Part shown: positions 23,457 to 31,659 of the stretch, piece after piece
Layout of the letters: each line of letters starts with the position of its first letter
Numbering within the stretch: position 1 is the first letter of the stretch
Assembly: GCA_944341075.1 (NCBI GenBank)
Contig: CALVLV010000020.1
Location: 1 to 38,619, forward strand
From: an uncultured Clostridia bacterium
GTDB lineage: Bacteria; Bacillota; Clostridia; Christensenellales; Borkfalkiaceae
DNA: 38,619 bases
Direction of reading: 5' to 3'
Notes under the pieces: generated by a model
The model's input: only the letters and a program-made list of their open reading frames with translations
The model's database searches: none
Told to the model about the DNA's origin: nothing
Position numbers and translations under genes: made by a program

Positions 23457-23963
23457 TCACTTTTTTGCCTCGTCCCAGCTGTGGCGGTGCAGGTTGCCCT
23501 GCGTTTCAAGGCCTTCAAAGCCCGTCTGGCGCAGCGCCTCGTATACGGCTATGGCGGCCGCGTTGGAAAGGTTCAGGCTGCGCGCCTCGCTTATCATGGG
23601 TATGCGCACGCACTCGTCGGGGTGGGCAAGCAGCAGCTCTTCATCCAGCCCGCGCGTCTCTTTGCCGAATACCAGAAAGTCGCCCTCGCGGTAGCTGTCG
23701 TCGGTGTGCCTCTTGCGCGCCTTGGTGGTGTAAAAGTGAAAGCGCGCCTGCGGGTATTTTGTGCACAGCTCGCCAAAGTTTTCGTATACGTTGACCTCTA
23801 CAAGGCTCCAGTAGTCCAGCCCCGCGCGCTTTAAATATTTATCTGAAATTTCAAAGCCGAGCGGCTTTATAAGGTGCAGCCTGCACCCCGTGGCGGCGCA
23901 GGTGCGCGCAATGTTGCCCGTGTTCTGCGGTATTTCAGGCTCCACCAAAACTATATTGAACAT
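23457..23963 (-). CDS. trmL: tRNA (cytidine/uridine-34 2'-O)-methyltransferase
   Basis: This 168-aa SPOUT methyltransferase 2'-O-methylates the wobble base of tRNA-Leu isoacceptors in characterised members. Its knotted-fold motifs are EIPQNTGNIARTCAATGC (motif 1), GKETRGLDEE (motif 2) and RSLNLSNAAAIAVYEALRQ (motif 3). I choose ATG 23963 (MFNIVLVEP) because AGAAGGA lies 8 nt upstream; the frame is open further upstream without support. The length matches TrmL. It is divergent from perR. Confidence 0.95.
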   Translation of the reverse strand: MFNIVLVEPEIPQNTGNIARTCAATGCRLHLIKPLGFEISDKYLKRAGLDYWSLVEVNVYENFGELCTKYPQARFHFYTTKARKRHTDDSYREGDFLVFGKETRGLDEELLLAHPDECVRIPMISEARSLNLSNAAAIAVYEALRQTGFEGLETQGNLHRHSWDEAKK

Positions 23964-24269
23964 GTTTGCGTCCTTCTTTGTGTAATACGGAAAGAATAAG
24001 CCCCTCCCCTGATTGCAGTGTGTGCGCATTTTGTGCGGCATATATATCTGCTTCAATCTATTTTATTTCAATCGCCGCGCTTTGGCAAGCCGTTTACAGG
24101 CAATATCTTCTTCATGCAAAATAAAATTCTTGACAGACGGCAAAACAGGTGATATAATATTAATAATCAATACTATTTAAATTATTTCAGGCGCGGCAAA
24201 GCGGCACACGCCGCCTTGGGCATAAAAATTTTTTACACACACTTAGGTCGCGCCTTAAGGGCGATAATT
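23964..24269. other. Divergent region between trmL and perR
   Basis: This 306-bp gap contains the perR promoter (24130-24158), an AT-rich dyad region (24150-24186) and the perR leader with the palindrome GCCTTAAGGGC. I see no gene. Confidence 0.5.
24130..24170 (+). promoter_or_regulatory. perR promoter with overlapping AT-rich dyad
   Basis: TTGACA (24130-24135) and TATAAT (24153-24158) are separated by 17 nt, full consensus. The -10 sits inside TGATATAATATTAATAATCA (24150-24169), bounded by TGAT/ATCA with an AATATT centre. It resembles, imperfectly, the AT-rich dyads bound by Fur/PerR proteins, so autoregulation is plausible. Confidence 0.65.
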
Positions 24270-24695
24270 ATGAAGAAGCAGAGGAATACAACACAGAAAA
24301 AGGTGATATTGGACGCGCTGTGCACCGCCGACCACCCCACCGCAACCGAACTTTTTGAAAGCGTGCACGCGGAAAATCCCCGCATAAGCAAGGCCACGGT
24401 GTTCAGGGTGCTTTCGCAGTATGCCGAAAACGGTGAAATACGCCGCGTGCACCTGCGCGGCACCGACGAGCGGTACGATGCCACCACGGCCCCGCACGCT
24501 CATGTGCGCTGCGCCTACTGCGGAAAGATATGCGACGTGGTTTCCCCCGCGCTCGAAGGCGTGTTCGGCACAAAGGACGCCTGCGGGTTCAGGGTATATT
24601 CGGCCGAAGTCGACTTTGTCGGCTGCTGCCCCGATTGCGCCGCGGCGGGCAGGGACGCGGGCCGCGGAGAGGACTGCAAGACCGTGCAGGCTTAA
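24270..24695 (+). CDS. perR: Fur-family regulator, PerR-like
   Basis: This 141-aa Fur-family repressor (start ATG 24270, with a partial AAGGG ribosome site) has a winged helix (TQKKVILDALCTADHPTATELFESV, SKATVFRVLSQYAENGEI) and a dimerisation domain with HAHVRCAYCG and CCPDC, the two C-x-x-C pairs of the structural zinc site. It lies 84 bp before rubrerythrin, a typical PerR target, which favours peroxide sensing over iron or zinc control. The Ala/Gly/Arg-rich C-terminus is short. Confidence 0.9.
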   Translation: MKKQRNTTQKKVILDALCTADHPTATELFESVHAENPRISKATVFRVLSQYAENGEIRRVHLRGTDERYDATTAPHAHVRCAYCGKICDVVSPALEGVFGTKDACGFRVYSAEVDFVGCCPDCAAAGRDAGRGEDCKTVQA

Positions 24696-24779
24696 GGCGG
24701 GAACGGCAGGCGCATACCAAAAAAATTATGCGCGCCGGTTAAGCGCGCAAAAAATAAAATTGATCAGTGGAGGTTTTTT

Positions 24780-25316
24780 ATGAAGGAACTCAAGGGCACA
24801 AAAACGGAGGCCAATCTCCGCGCGGCATTTTCGGGCGAAAGCGAGGCGCGCAACAAGTATACTTACTTTGCATCGGTTGCCAAAAAGGAGGGCTATAACC
24901 AGATAGCCGCCATATTCGAAGAGACTGCCGCCAACGAAAAGGAGCACGCCAAAATGTGGTTCAAGCTTTTAAAGGGCATAGGCGACACAAAGGCCAACCT
25001 TGTTTCGGCGGCAAACGGCGAAAACTATGAGTGGACGGACATGTATCCCGAATTTGCACGCGTGGCAAGGGAGGAGGGCTTCGATTCTATAGCCACCATG
25101 TTCGAGCGCGTTGCCGAGGTGGAAAAGGAGCACGAGGAGCGCTATAAAAAGCTGCTTGCCAACGTTGAAGGCGGCAGGGTGTTCATCCGCGAAGACGTGG
25201 TAATGTGGCAGTGCACCAACTGCGGCGCCATAGTCATCGGCAAGGAGGCGCCCGAAGTCTGCCCCGTGTGCGCGCACCCCAAGGCATACTTCCAGCTCAA
25301 GCCTGAAAATTATTGA
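24780..25316 (+). CDS. rbr: Rubrerythrin
   Basis: This 178-aa cytosolic diiron protein reduces hydrogen peroxide in anaerobes using rubredoxin/NADH electrons. The ferritin-like domain has E-x-x-R pairs ([37 protein letters not shown]). A C-terminal rubredoxin domain has CTNCG and CPVC. Ribosome site GGAGG lies before ATG 24780. It lies downstream of perR, probably cotranscribed or separately PerR-regulated, and is followed by a strong terminator. The length is usual for a short rubrerythrin. Confidence 0.97.
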   Translation: MKELKGTKTEANLRAAFSGESEARNKYTYFASVAKKEGYNQIAAIFEETAANEKEHAKMWFKLLKGIGDTKANLVSAANGENYEWTDMYPEFARVAREEGFDSIATMFERVAEVEKEHEERYKKLLANVEGGRVFIREDVVMWQCTNCGAIVIGKEAPEVCPVCAHPKAYFQLKPENY

Positions 25317-25363
25317 TTTGCGGCACATGTCCGCAAGGCAAATTTTAAGGTAAAAACAGAACA

Positions 25364-25394
25364 CGCCCCGCGCTGCAAATGCGCGGGGCGTTTT
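25364..25394 (+). terminator. Terminator after rbr
   Basis: CGCCCCGCGC (25364-25373), loop TGCAAAT and GCGCGGGGCG (25381-25390) are followed by TTTTAAAT. Confidence 0.88.
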
Positions 25395-25408
25395 AAATTG
25401 ATTAAGCT

Positions 25409-26176
25409 TTAAACGTGGTTCATTCTGTGCGGATTGTTAGGCACTATGTTTTCAAATATTATGTTGTCGGCCGTGCGTGCGGCGCGCGCCTCCTTTTCGG
25501 GGGTGTTCACCGTCCACGCAAGCACCTGCACGCCCCGCCTGCGCTTTGCCGAAACATACTTGTTGGGCAGGTAGGCTATATCGTAAGATATAAAGTCGGC
25601 GCGCATGTACCTGAAAAGCTTGAGCGTTTTTAAAAGGTAGTTGACAAAGTCGTGGTTTTTTAAAAGTTTGAACGAGCTTAAATAGCCCACAGGGAATTCG
25701 CAGGTATGCGTCTTCAGGTATTTCACCATCTTGGGGTGGAAAGACTGCAGCGCTATCATGCTCTTGTAAGGGTAGTCCTTCAGCTGTTCAAGCACGGCTA
25801 CGGCCTGCTTTTCGTTGAAGGCGCGGCGGAACTTAAGTTCTATAAGTATGGGCACATGGCCGTCTATAAGCTTGAGTACTTCGCGCAGCATGGGTATCTT
25901 CTGCCCGTCGCGCAGGCGGTAATTTTTCAGCTCTGCGGCGGTAAGGCGCTCCACTACCCCGCCCTTGCCCGTCATGCGCGAAAGCAGGCTGTCGTGTATA
26001 ACGGCAAGGTCGCCGTCGCGCGTTAAGTGCACGTCCAGCTCTATCGGGTAGCCCTGTTCGGCGGCAAGGCGGAAGGCCTCCAGCGAGTTTTCGCACACCT
26101 CGGCGGAGTGCAGCCCCCTGTGCGCTATGGGGTATTTTATAAAGTTTTCGTTCAGTTTCAGCTTGTTGGCGTCCAT
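25409..26176 (-). CDS. Glycerophosphodiester phosphodiesterase
   Basis: This 255-aa GDPD-family protein hydrolyses glycerophosphodiesters to glycerol-3-phosphate and an alcohol. The TIM-barrel motifs are AHRGLHSAEVCENSLEAF (catalytic H-R and E-N), ELDVHLTRDGDLAVIHD (metal E and D, catalytic H) and LIELKF. It has no signal peptide, so it acts in the cytosol. The ribosome site is weak. It follows the membrane-protein gene by 61 bp and probably shares its promoter at 27639. Confidence 0.94.
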   Translation of the reverse strand: MDANKLKLNENFIKYPIAHRGLHSAEVCENSLEAFRLAAEQGYPIELDVHLTRDGDLAVIHDSLLSRMTGKGGVVERLTAAELKNYRLRDGQKIPMLREVLKLIDGHVPILIELKFRRAFNEKQAVAVLEQLKDYPYKSMIALQSFHPKMVKYLKTHTCEFPVGYLSSFKLLKNHDFVNYLLKTLKLFRYMRADFISYDIAYLPNKYVSAKRRRGVQVLAWTVNTPEKEARAARTADNIIFENIVPNNPHRMNHV

Positions 26177-26237
26177 GACCGTTTTTCCGTTGTTATATTT
26201 GCATTAGTTCGGGCATATGCCCGTGCGTTTTGTTCTC

Positions 26238-27605
26238 TCACAGTATATTTATGCCGCTTTGCGCGCGCACGCGCATGCGGGCAACGGCGGCAGAAATGCG
26301 CATATATGCCTGCATATACAGCCTGTATAGCAGGTAAAATGTAAAAAATATGCCCACATATACCGCATATAAGCCCATAACGTACAGTATGTTTATCTCA
26401 TACCCCCACAGTATCAGCGTTATCAGCGCGGGCACGGTGAACGGCAGGGGATTTACCTGCGTAAAGGCGTAATTGGGCAGTATTGCGTCTTCGCCGGTGA
26501 GGCCCAAGCTGTATGAATAGCCCGTTACCGCCGCGCTTGCAACGCTTGCGCATACTATCACGGCAAAATAATATATGAGCGGCAAAATGCACTGCCTTAT
26601 CGTGAATTTATACAGCCCCAGCGCCGCGGGCAGCACGCACAGCATGAACAGCAGCACGTGCGTGGCGCAGAAGTACAGTATGGAGTAGCTGCAGAATATG
26701 CCGTAGTCTGACATATCGTCTCTGCCGAAGTACAAAAACACCGTCAGCGCGCCGCCGGCGTGCACAAAAAACGATGTTGCGTAAAGCGCCTTTTTGTTTG
26801 TGAATACGGCAAGCGAGGCGGTATATACCCCTATATTACATATAAACAGCGGCAGGCAGGAAAAAACAGTTGTGTAAATATTGTAGCCGTCGCCCATCAC
26901 CATGCTGTCTTTGCTGTGGTACTGCAAAAGCAGCGCGCCCGCAACGGCGCACAGCCACATGCGACGCTCGTTTCCCGGTCTGCGGCGTATGAACATATAC
27001 GCCCCGACGGTTGCGCCTGCAAGCAGCGCCACGGCGGCAAAGTGCCACACCGAAAAGTTTCTGAACATCAGAAAGCTGTCTTCGGGGATCTTGTCCGCGT
27101 CGAAAAAGTTTTCAAAGATATTCAGGGGAAGGGAGGCTGCTATGGCGGCAAACAGCGCCTTTGCGCTGCCGGGCGCCACGCCGAAGCCGTACAGGCAAAA
27201 CAGTGTTCCGCACGCGGCAAGCATGCACACGCTCTCAATGCAGAACAGCGCGGTGTGCGCCTCGGTCGATATAAAGCCGTTTATGCTGTTATATATGGCC
27301 TGTGCGTCTGTGTCGGCAACCCTGGTTATTCCAAAAAAGCCGCCGCAGGTAAAGGCGGAAATCAGCACCGCAACGGGGATAACATACTTTGCGCAGTCGG
27401 CGCACCGCCTGCTGCCGAAAAACAGCGCCGCCGGTATAAGCAGCAAACCTGCCTTTTTAAGCCACTGCGCCGCAGCAAACGCGCCGTATACGGCTATTCG
27501 GTTGAATATGTAGTAGTCCGCAACGGTAAACGTAAGCGCCAGCGCCGCAAACAGCATGGCGGCGGCAAACGTTCTGCCGACGGATAAAATGGCGCTATTT
27601 TTCAT
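26238..27605 (-). CDS. Large polytopic membrane protein, unknown function
   Basis: This 455-aa protein starts at ATG 27605 (MKNSAILSVG); a TTG three codons upstream is in frame. It has about ten to twelve hydrophobic segments and few charges (TFAAAMLFAALALTFTVADY, CMLAACGTLFCLYGFG, VALLAGATVGAYMFI, LITLILWGYEINILYVMGLY, YVGIFFTFYLLYRLYM). I do not recognise a family; the layout resembles bacterial integral membrane enzymes or transporters of glycan metabolism, but that is a guess. A full consensus promoter lies upstream. No Shine-Dalgarno is obvious. Confidence 0.8.
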   Translation of the reverse strand: MKNSAILSVGRTFAAAMLFAALALTFTVADYYIFNRIAVYGAFAAAQWLKKAGLLLIPAALFFGSRRCADCAKYVIPVAVLISAFTCGGFFGITRVADTDAQAIYNSINGFISTEAHTALFCIESVCMLAACGTLFCLYGFGVAPGSAKALFAAIAASLPLNIFENFFDADKIPEDSFLMFRNFSVWHFAAVALLAGATVGAYMFIRRRPGNERRMWLCAVAGALLLQYHSKDSMVMGDGYNIYTTVFSCLPLFICNIGVYTASLAVFTNKKALYATSFFVHAGGALTVFLYFGRDDMSDYGIFCSYSILYFCATHVLLFMLCVLPAALGLYKFTIRQCILPLIYYFAVIVCASVASAAVTGYSYSLGLTGEDAILPNYAFTQVNPLPFTVPALITLILWGYEINILYVMGLYAVYVGIFFTFYLLYRLYMQAYMRISAAVARMRVRAQSGINIL

Positions 27606-27638
27606 AAAGTGCAAGTTTCTGTATGTTTTATTACGTTA

Positions 27639-27667
27639 ATTATATACGCGGCGGGCGCGATTGTCAA
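27639..27667 (-). promoter_or_regulatory. Consensus promoter of membrane protein/GDPD unit
   Basis: On the minus strand TTGACA (plus 27662-27667) and TATAAT (plus 27639-27644) are separated by 17 nt, leaving a short leader of about 30 nt. Confidence 0.85.
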
Positions 27668-27718
27668 TTGCAACGGCAAAAATAATGTGTACTAAAATTT
27701 ACATTCGCATCAAAAAAA

Positions 27719-27743
27719 TGCCTGCGGAACGTGTCCGCAGGCA
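27719..27743 (-). terminator. Minus-strand terminator downstream of gene remnant
   Basis: TGCCTGCGGA (27719-27728) pairs with TCCGCAGGCA (27734-27743); on the minus strand TTTTTTTGATG follows. Confidence 0.8.
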
Positions 27744-27809
27744 AAATCTGTAAAGCGTCGTTGCGCACGCCGTAAATTTGTGTTGCGCAGCGCGGAAAAG
27801 ACGCCTGCT

Positions 27810-28004
27810 TCAGTTCTTCTCTGTAATGCTCTCCAAAAACGTCACAAGTGCCTTTTGCTGGCTCAGGCTTAGTCTTTCGGCAAGGTCAGCAATTCTGTTT
27901 ACCGTATCGCGCCTGTTCAGGTCTTCGCTGTAATCTATTTTGTCGATAAAAAAGAAACCGTGCGGCGGTAAATCGGGCCCCGAAATATATGCGGAACCGA
28001 ATAA
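27810..28004 (-). pseudogene. Remnant of a decayed gene (64 codons, no start)
   Basis: The minus-strand frame from 28004 to the TGA at 27810-27812 translates to a natural-looking C-terminus (DKIDYSEDLNRRDTVNRIAD, then LAERLSLSQQKALVTFLESI and TEKN). It has no ATG, GTG or TTG in a usable place, a stop codon closes it at 28005, and the start region of the plus-strand gene at 28028 takes over. A strong terminator lies 67 bp downstream, as expected for a real gene end. I infer a truncated gene; the family is not recognised. Confidence 0.45.
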
Positions 28005-28027
28005 TCACGCAGGAGGAAGTAATTTTT

Positions 28028-28567
28028 ATGGTATGTAAAAACCACGTCGACAGGCAGGCTGTGGCGCAGTGCGTAAAGTGCGGCGCGTACATATGTGCGG
28101 AGTGTGCAAACAAAACGGCTGCTCTGCGCAACGAGATGGGCGTGCTCTGCCCCGATTGCTATAACGGGGTGGTGGAGAGCACTTATAACTACTATGCGGC
28201 GCAGCGCAAAAAGAAGATGACTTCGGCAATAGTCAGCCTTGTATTCTATATTCTTGGCATAATATGTTGCGCCCTGGCGGCGGTTATCAGTCCTGTAATG
28301 GGGCTTGTTGGCTTCCTGCTCATGGGCATATACCACGCCATATCGTGGTGCAGGTTTGCGGGCAAGTCTTTAGACGAATACGACGCCAAGCACGGCGCAA
28401 CCTATGTGGTGACCAGTACCGGTATAGAGCGGGACAGGGGCACGTGGGTAAAGGTGGCGTTCTTTTTGCTCGGCATAGTTTTCGGCGTATTCGTAACGCC
28501 CATAAACATCATCCGTTGGCTGGTGGGTGCGGGCAAGGATAAAAAGCAGATGAAGGTCTGCGAATAA
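28028..28567 (+). CDS. B-box-like zinc finger membrane protein
   Basis: This 179-aa protein starts at ATG 28028 after AGGAGGAAG. Its N-terminus is a B-box/zinc-finger-like unit (C3, H6, then CVKCGAYICAEC and CPDC). Two hydrophobic stretches follow (AIVSLVFYILGIICCALAAV with a second half-turn VMGLVGFLLMGIYHA), and another near the C-terminus (VAFFLLGIVFGVFVTPINII). Proteins of this layout are widespread in Firmicutes with no established role. It is monocistronic, with a terminator at 28608. Confidence 0.85.
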   Translation: MVCKNHVDRQAVAQCVKCGAYICAECANKTAALRNEMGVLCPDCYNGVVESTYNYYAAQRKKKMTSAIVSLVFYILGIICCALAAVISPVMGLVGFLLMGIYHAISWCRFAGKSLDEYDAKHGATYVVTSTGIERDRGTWVKVAFFLLGIVFGVFVTPINIIRWLVGAGKDKKQMKVCE

Positions 28568-28607
28568 AATTATATAGCGGCTTAACCATGTTCAGGTGTG
28601 CATAAGG

Positions 28608-28656
28608 GGTGCGCCGCGCGGCAAAATGTGCTGCGCGGCGCACCTTTTTTCTTTTT
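28608..28656 (+). terminator. Strong intrinsic terminator
   Basis: GGTGCGCCGCGC (28608-28619) pairs with GCGCGGCGCACC (28633-28644), followed by TTTTTTCTTTTTT. Confidence 0.9.
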
Positions 28657-28667
28657 TAAGGGCGATA

Positions 28668-28696
28668 TTGCTTTTTGCGCAGAGGCGGTGTATAAT
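28668..28696 (+). promoter_or_regulatory. Promoter of GH43 gene
   Basis: TTGCTT (28668-28673) and TATAAT (28691-28696) are separated by 17 nt, immediately after the preceding terminator. The leader is about 95 nt. Confidence 0.65.
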
Positions 28697-28796
28697 TTTA
28701 TTGCGGCTATATCGGACGAGTAAATTTTTGCGCGCGGGCAGCGCTGTGGGCGCACAGTGCGTTATCCGTATGCATGCCGCGCCGCGGAGGAGAAAA

Positions 28797-30239
28797 ATGA
28801 AGCAGATATTCAACCCCTTTTTGCCATCTTACGAATACATACCCGACGGCGAACCGCACGTCTTTGGTGACCGCGTATATCTTTTCGGCAGTCACGACCG
28901 CGCCCATGGCACGGCCTTTTGCCAGAACGACTATGTGTGCTGGTCGGCGCCTGCAGGCGACCTTAAAAGCTGGCAGTACGAGGGCGTCATATATAAAAAG
29001 GAGCAGGATCCGCTGAATCCGTGCGGCGAACATACGCTGTTTGCGCCCGACGTGTGCAGGGGGCAAGACGGCAGGTACTACCTTTTCTACGCGCTCGACT
29101 TTTTAAGCGTTATTTCTGTGGCGGTGTGCGATACACCCGCCGGCAGATACAAATTCTACGGGCATGTGCATTTCAAAGACGGGCACTTGCTCTCTTCCCG
29201 CGCGGGCGAACCGTATGCCTTCGACCCCGCGGTGTATGCTGAGGGCGGGCGCGCATACCTGTATATCGGCTACTGCCCGTACCCGCCGCGCCACCTGATG
29301 CAGGTGCCCAAATCATATACCCACGCGTGGGTGTACGAGCTGGAGCCCGACATGCTCACGCTGAAGGGCGGGGGCACGCCTATAGCGCCCTCCTTTTCAA
29401 ATTCGGCGGGCACGGGGTTTGAAGGGCACGAGTTTTTCGAAGCCTCGTCCATGCGCAAGGCAGAGGGGCGGTACTACTTCATCTGGTCGTCCTACTACGG
29501 GCACGAGCTGTGTTATGCAACTTCCTCAAGCCCCGTCGGGCCGTTCACGTTCGGCGGAACTATAATTTCCAACGGCGATATCGGCATGAATGGTATCACC
29601 GACGAAAACGATTGCAACGGTTATATCGGCAATAATCACGGGTCAATCGAAAAAATCGGCGGCAAGTGGTACGTATTTTACCACCGCCACACCAACGGCA
29701 CATCCTTTTCGCGCCAGGCGTGCGCCGAGCGCATAGACATATTGCCGGACGGCCGCATACCGCAGGTGGAGATGACCAGCTGCGGCTTAAACGGCGGGCC
29801 GCTTTTTGCGCGCGGAGTATATCCCGCATATATAGCCTGCAATCTGCGCAGCGCGGCAGGCACAAAGCGGGGCGATATCCCCCGCGGAGGCGAACACCCC
29901 TACTTTTATCAGGACGGGGAGGACGGAGAGGAGGAGGCGGGGCTGCATATAGCCAATTTAAAGGACGGCGCAAACTGTACCTTCAAGTATTTTTCGGCGG
30001 AAGGGGCGCGCGCGGCGGAGGGCGTGCCGCACAAAATAACGGTGACTGTGCGCGGCGATGCGCGTGGCAAACTTATAATTTCTGACTGCAAAAACACGCT
30101 TGCCTCGGTGGATATAGCCCCTTCAGAGGGGTTGCGCGCATTTTCGGCGGAGTTTGCCTGCCCGTGCGGAACGTTTGCCTTAAAGTTTACCTTCCGCGGC
30201 AGCGGCGCGCTCGACTTTTTCGGCTTCGGGCTTGAATAG
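28797..30239 (+). CDS. Glycoside hydrolase family 43 (arabinosidase/xylosidase type)
   Basis: This 480-aa protein (start ATG 28797, ribosome site GGAGGAG) has a GH43 five-bladed propeller: a catalytic Asp block near the N-terminus (YIPDGEPHVFGDRVYLFGSH), FAPDV, the pKa-tuning Asp in AFDPAVY and the general acid Glu in GHEFFEASSM. A C-terminal beta-sandwich (about residues 350-480; HPYFYQDGED...) is CBM6-like. It has no signal peptide, so it likely acts on imported oligosaccharides. No sugar transporter or regulator is adjacent. Substrate preference, arabinose or xylose linkages, is not readable. Confidence 0.9.
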   Translation: MKQIFNPFLPSYEYIPDGEPHVFGDRVYLFGSHDRAHGTAFCQNDYVCWSAPAGDLKSWQYEGVIYKKEQDPLNPCGEHTLFAPDVCRGQDGRYYLFYALDFLSVISVAVCDTPAGRYKFYGHVHFKDGHLLSSRAGEPYAFDPAVYAEGGRAYLYIGYCPYPPRHLMQVPKSYTHAWVYELEPDMLTLKGGGTPIAPSFSNSAGTGFEGHEFFEASSMRKAEGRYYFIWSSYYGHELCYATSSSPVGPFTFGGTIISNGDIGMNGITDENDCNGYIGNNHGSIEKIGGKWYVFYHRHTNGTSFSRQACAERIDILPDGRIPQVEMTSCGLNGGPLFARGVYPAYIACNLRSAAGTKRGDIPRGGEHPYFYQDGEDGEEEAGLHIANLKDGANCTFKYFSAEGARAAEGVPHKITVTVRGDARGKLIISDCKNTLASVDIAPSEGLRAFSAEFACPCGTFALKFTFRGSGALDFFGFGLE

Positions 30240-30293
30240 CTATGCCCGGGCGTGCGCCCCGTGGGCAAAGGAAATAAAACATTGTTTCAATTG

Positions 30294-30322
30294 TTGCAAA
30301 CTTTTATCAAATGGTGTATAAT
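30294..30322 (+). promoter_or_regulatory. Promoter of degV gene with long T-rich leader
   Basis: TTGCAA (30294-30299) and TATAAT (30317-30322) are separated by 17 nt. The leader to ATG 30520 is about 190 nt and, from 30400 on, is very T-rich, with TTTTTTAAGTTTTT occurring twice. Confidence 0.65.
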
Positions 30323-30519
30323 ATTCAAAAGCCGTTTTTTACAGGCGTTCCGCAAAAATACTTTTTGTAAACTTTAGCGGGGTGTTGGTTGCGGCATATT
30401 GCGTAGTTTTTTAAGTTTTTATGTTTTATATGTTGCTTTTTTTGACCGCTTTGTTTTTTGCGTTATGAGTGTGGCGGCTTTTTGGTTTTTATTATTTTTT
30501 AAGTTTTTTTAGGAGAGTT

Positions 30520-31419
30520 ATGGAATATAAATTTACCCTTTCCACCGATTCCACGTGCGACCTGTACGCGGACTTCGTAAGGGAAAACGACATCAAGTTC
30601 GTCAGCTTGACCTATACCATGGAAGATAAGTCGGGCAACATTGTAAGCGGGCTGGATAATTTTACCGATTATTCGCAGTACGTTGATTTTTACAACAAAC
30701 TGCGCGCGGGCTGGTTTTCGCGCACGTCTATGCTCAATTACGAAAGCCATTTTTCGCACTTCACCCGCCTTGCGCAGCAGGGGGCAAAGGATGTGGTTCA
30801 TTTCACCATATCCAGCGGCCTTTCGCCCACCGTCACCGTTGCGGAGAAGGCTGCCGCCGACGTAAAAAAGGACTACCCCGACTTCAACGTGTACGCGGTG
30901 GATTCGCTTTCGGCAACCATAGGTCAGGGCGCGCTTGTGCGCGCCGCCCTGAGAATGAGGAACGAGGGCAAGACCGCCGCCGAAACGGTGGAATATGTAA
31001 AGGCCATGCAGCGCAACATACAGTATATGATAGCCGTAAACGACCTGTACTATCTGCGTAAGGGCGGCAGGGTGTCGTCGGTTGCGGCAGTCGCGGGCAC
31101 CATGCTCGGCATCAAGCCCATTCTTTCCTTTACAAAGGACGGCAAGCTTAACGTAATAGACAAGGTGCGCGGCATGAAGCGCGCGTTTGCCTATGCGCTT
31201 GCAAAAATGGAAAAGTTTCCGCCGCTCACACAAAATCCCCTTGTCTGGGTGGTGCATACCGACGCCGAGGGCGAGGCAAAGGAACTTGCCGCGCTTATAG
31301 AGCAGCAGTGCGGCATAAAGCCCGATATAAGCATAATGGGGCCTGTAATAGGTTCGCACGTTGGCCCCGGCGCCGTGGCAGTGTTGTGGAAGTCGGGTTC
31401 TGAGCGCAACGACGGCTGA
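30520..31419 (+). CDS. DegV family fatty-acid-binding protein
   Basis: This 299-aa cytosolic protein is DegV/FakB-like: STDSTCDLYADFV at the N-terminus, FSRTSMLNYESHF, HFTISSGLSPTVTVAE (fatty-acid carboxylate site), VDSLSATIGQG and YLRKGGRVSS. Characterised relatives (FakB) present fatty acids to a kinase (FakA) for acyl-phosphate formation and lipid synthesis. A fakA partner is not visible here. The start ATG 30520 has AGGAGAG. It is monocistronic, with a terminator at 31530. Confidence 0.95.
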   Translation: MEYKFTLSTDSTCDLYADFVRENDIKFVSLTYTMEDKSGNIVSGLDNFTDYSQYVDFYNKLRAGWFSRTSMLNYESHFSHFTRLAQQGAKDVVHFTISSGLSPTVTVAEKAAADVKKDYPDFNVYAVDSLSATIGQGALVRAALRMRNEGKTAAETVEYVKAMQRNIQYMIAVNDLYYLRKGGRVSSVAAVAGTMLGIKPILSFTKDGKLNVIDKVRGMKRAFAYALAKMEKFPPLTQNPLVWVVHTDAEGEAKELAALIEQQCGIKPDISIMGPVIGSHVGPGAVAVLWKSGSERNDG

Positions 31420-31529
31420 GGCCGCATTGCATACTTTTGCAATGCTCGCAAAACTGTAATAATTGCGCCATATATGCGGTACAATTGTGCTTTCAGTCAA
31501 TATATAAAAGCTTTTTCATGGAATAGAGC

Positions 31530-31572
31530 GGCCCGCCGCGCAAGCTTAACGCTTGCGCGGCGGGCCTTAAAT
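31530..31572. terminator. Bidirectional terminator between degV and apgM
   Basis: Perfect 16-bp arms (31530-31545 and 31551-31566), loop TTAAC, followed by TTAAATTTT. The flanking genes converge here. Confidence 0.85.
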
Positions 31573-31659
31573 TTTACCTATCGGCGCTCCGCCAAAGTTT
31601 GACGCATACTAAGATAAGTTGGTTCGCTTTGATTGCCTGCGGTATATTCGGCGGTGAAT

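Larger units (their letters stand above)
27606..28027. other. Intergenic region with promoter, terminator and gene remnant
   Basis: This 422-bp stretch holds the consensus promoter 27639-27667, a minus-strand terminator (27719-27743) and a start-less coding remnant (27810-28004). The ribosome site of the next plus-strand gene lies at 28010-28017. Confidence 0.6.
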
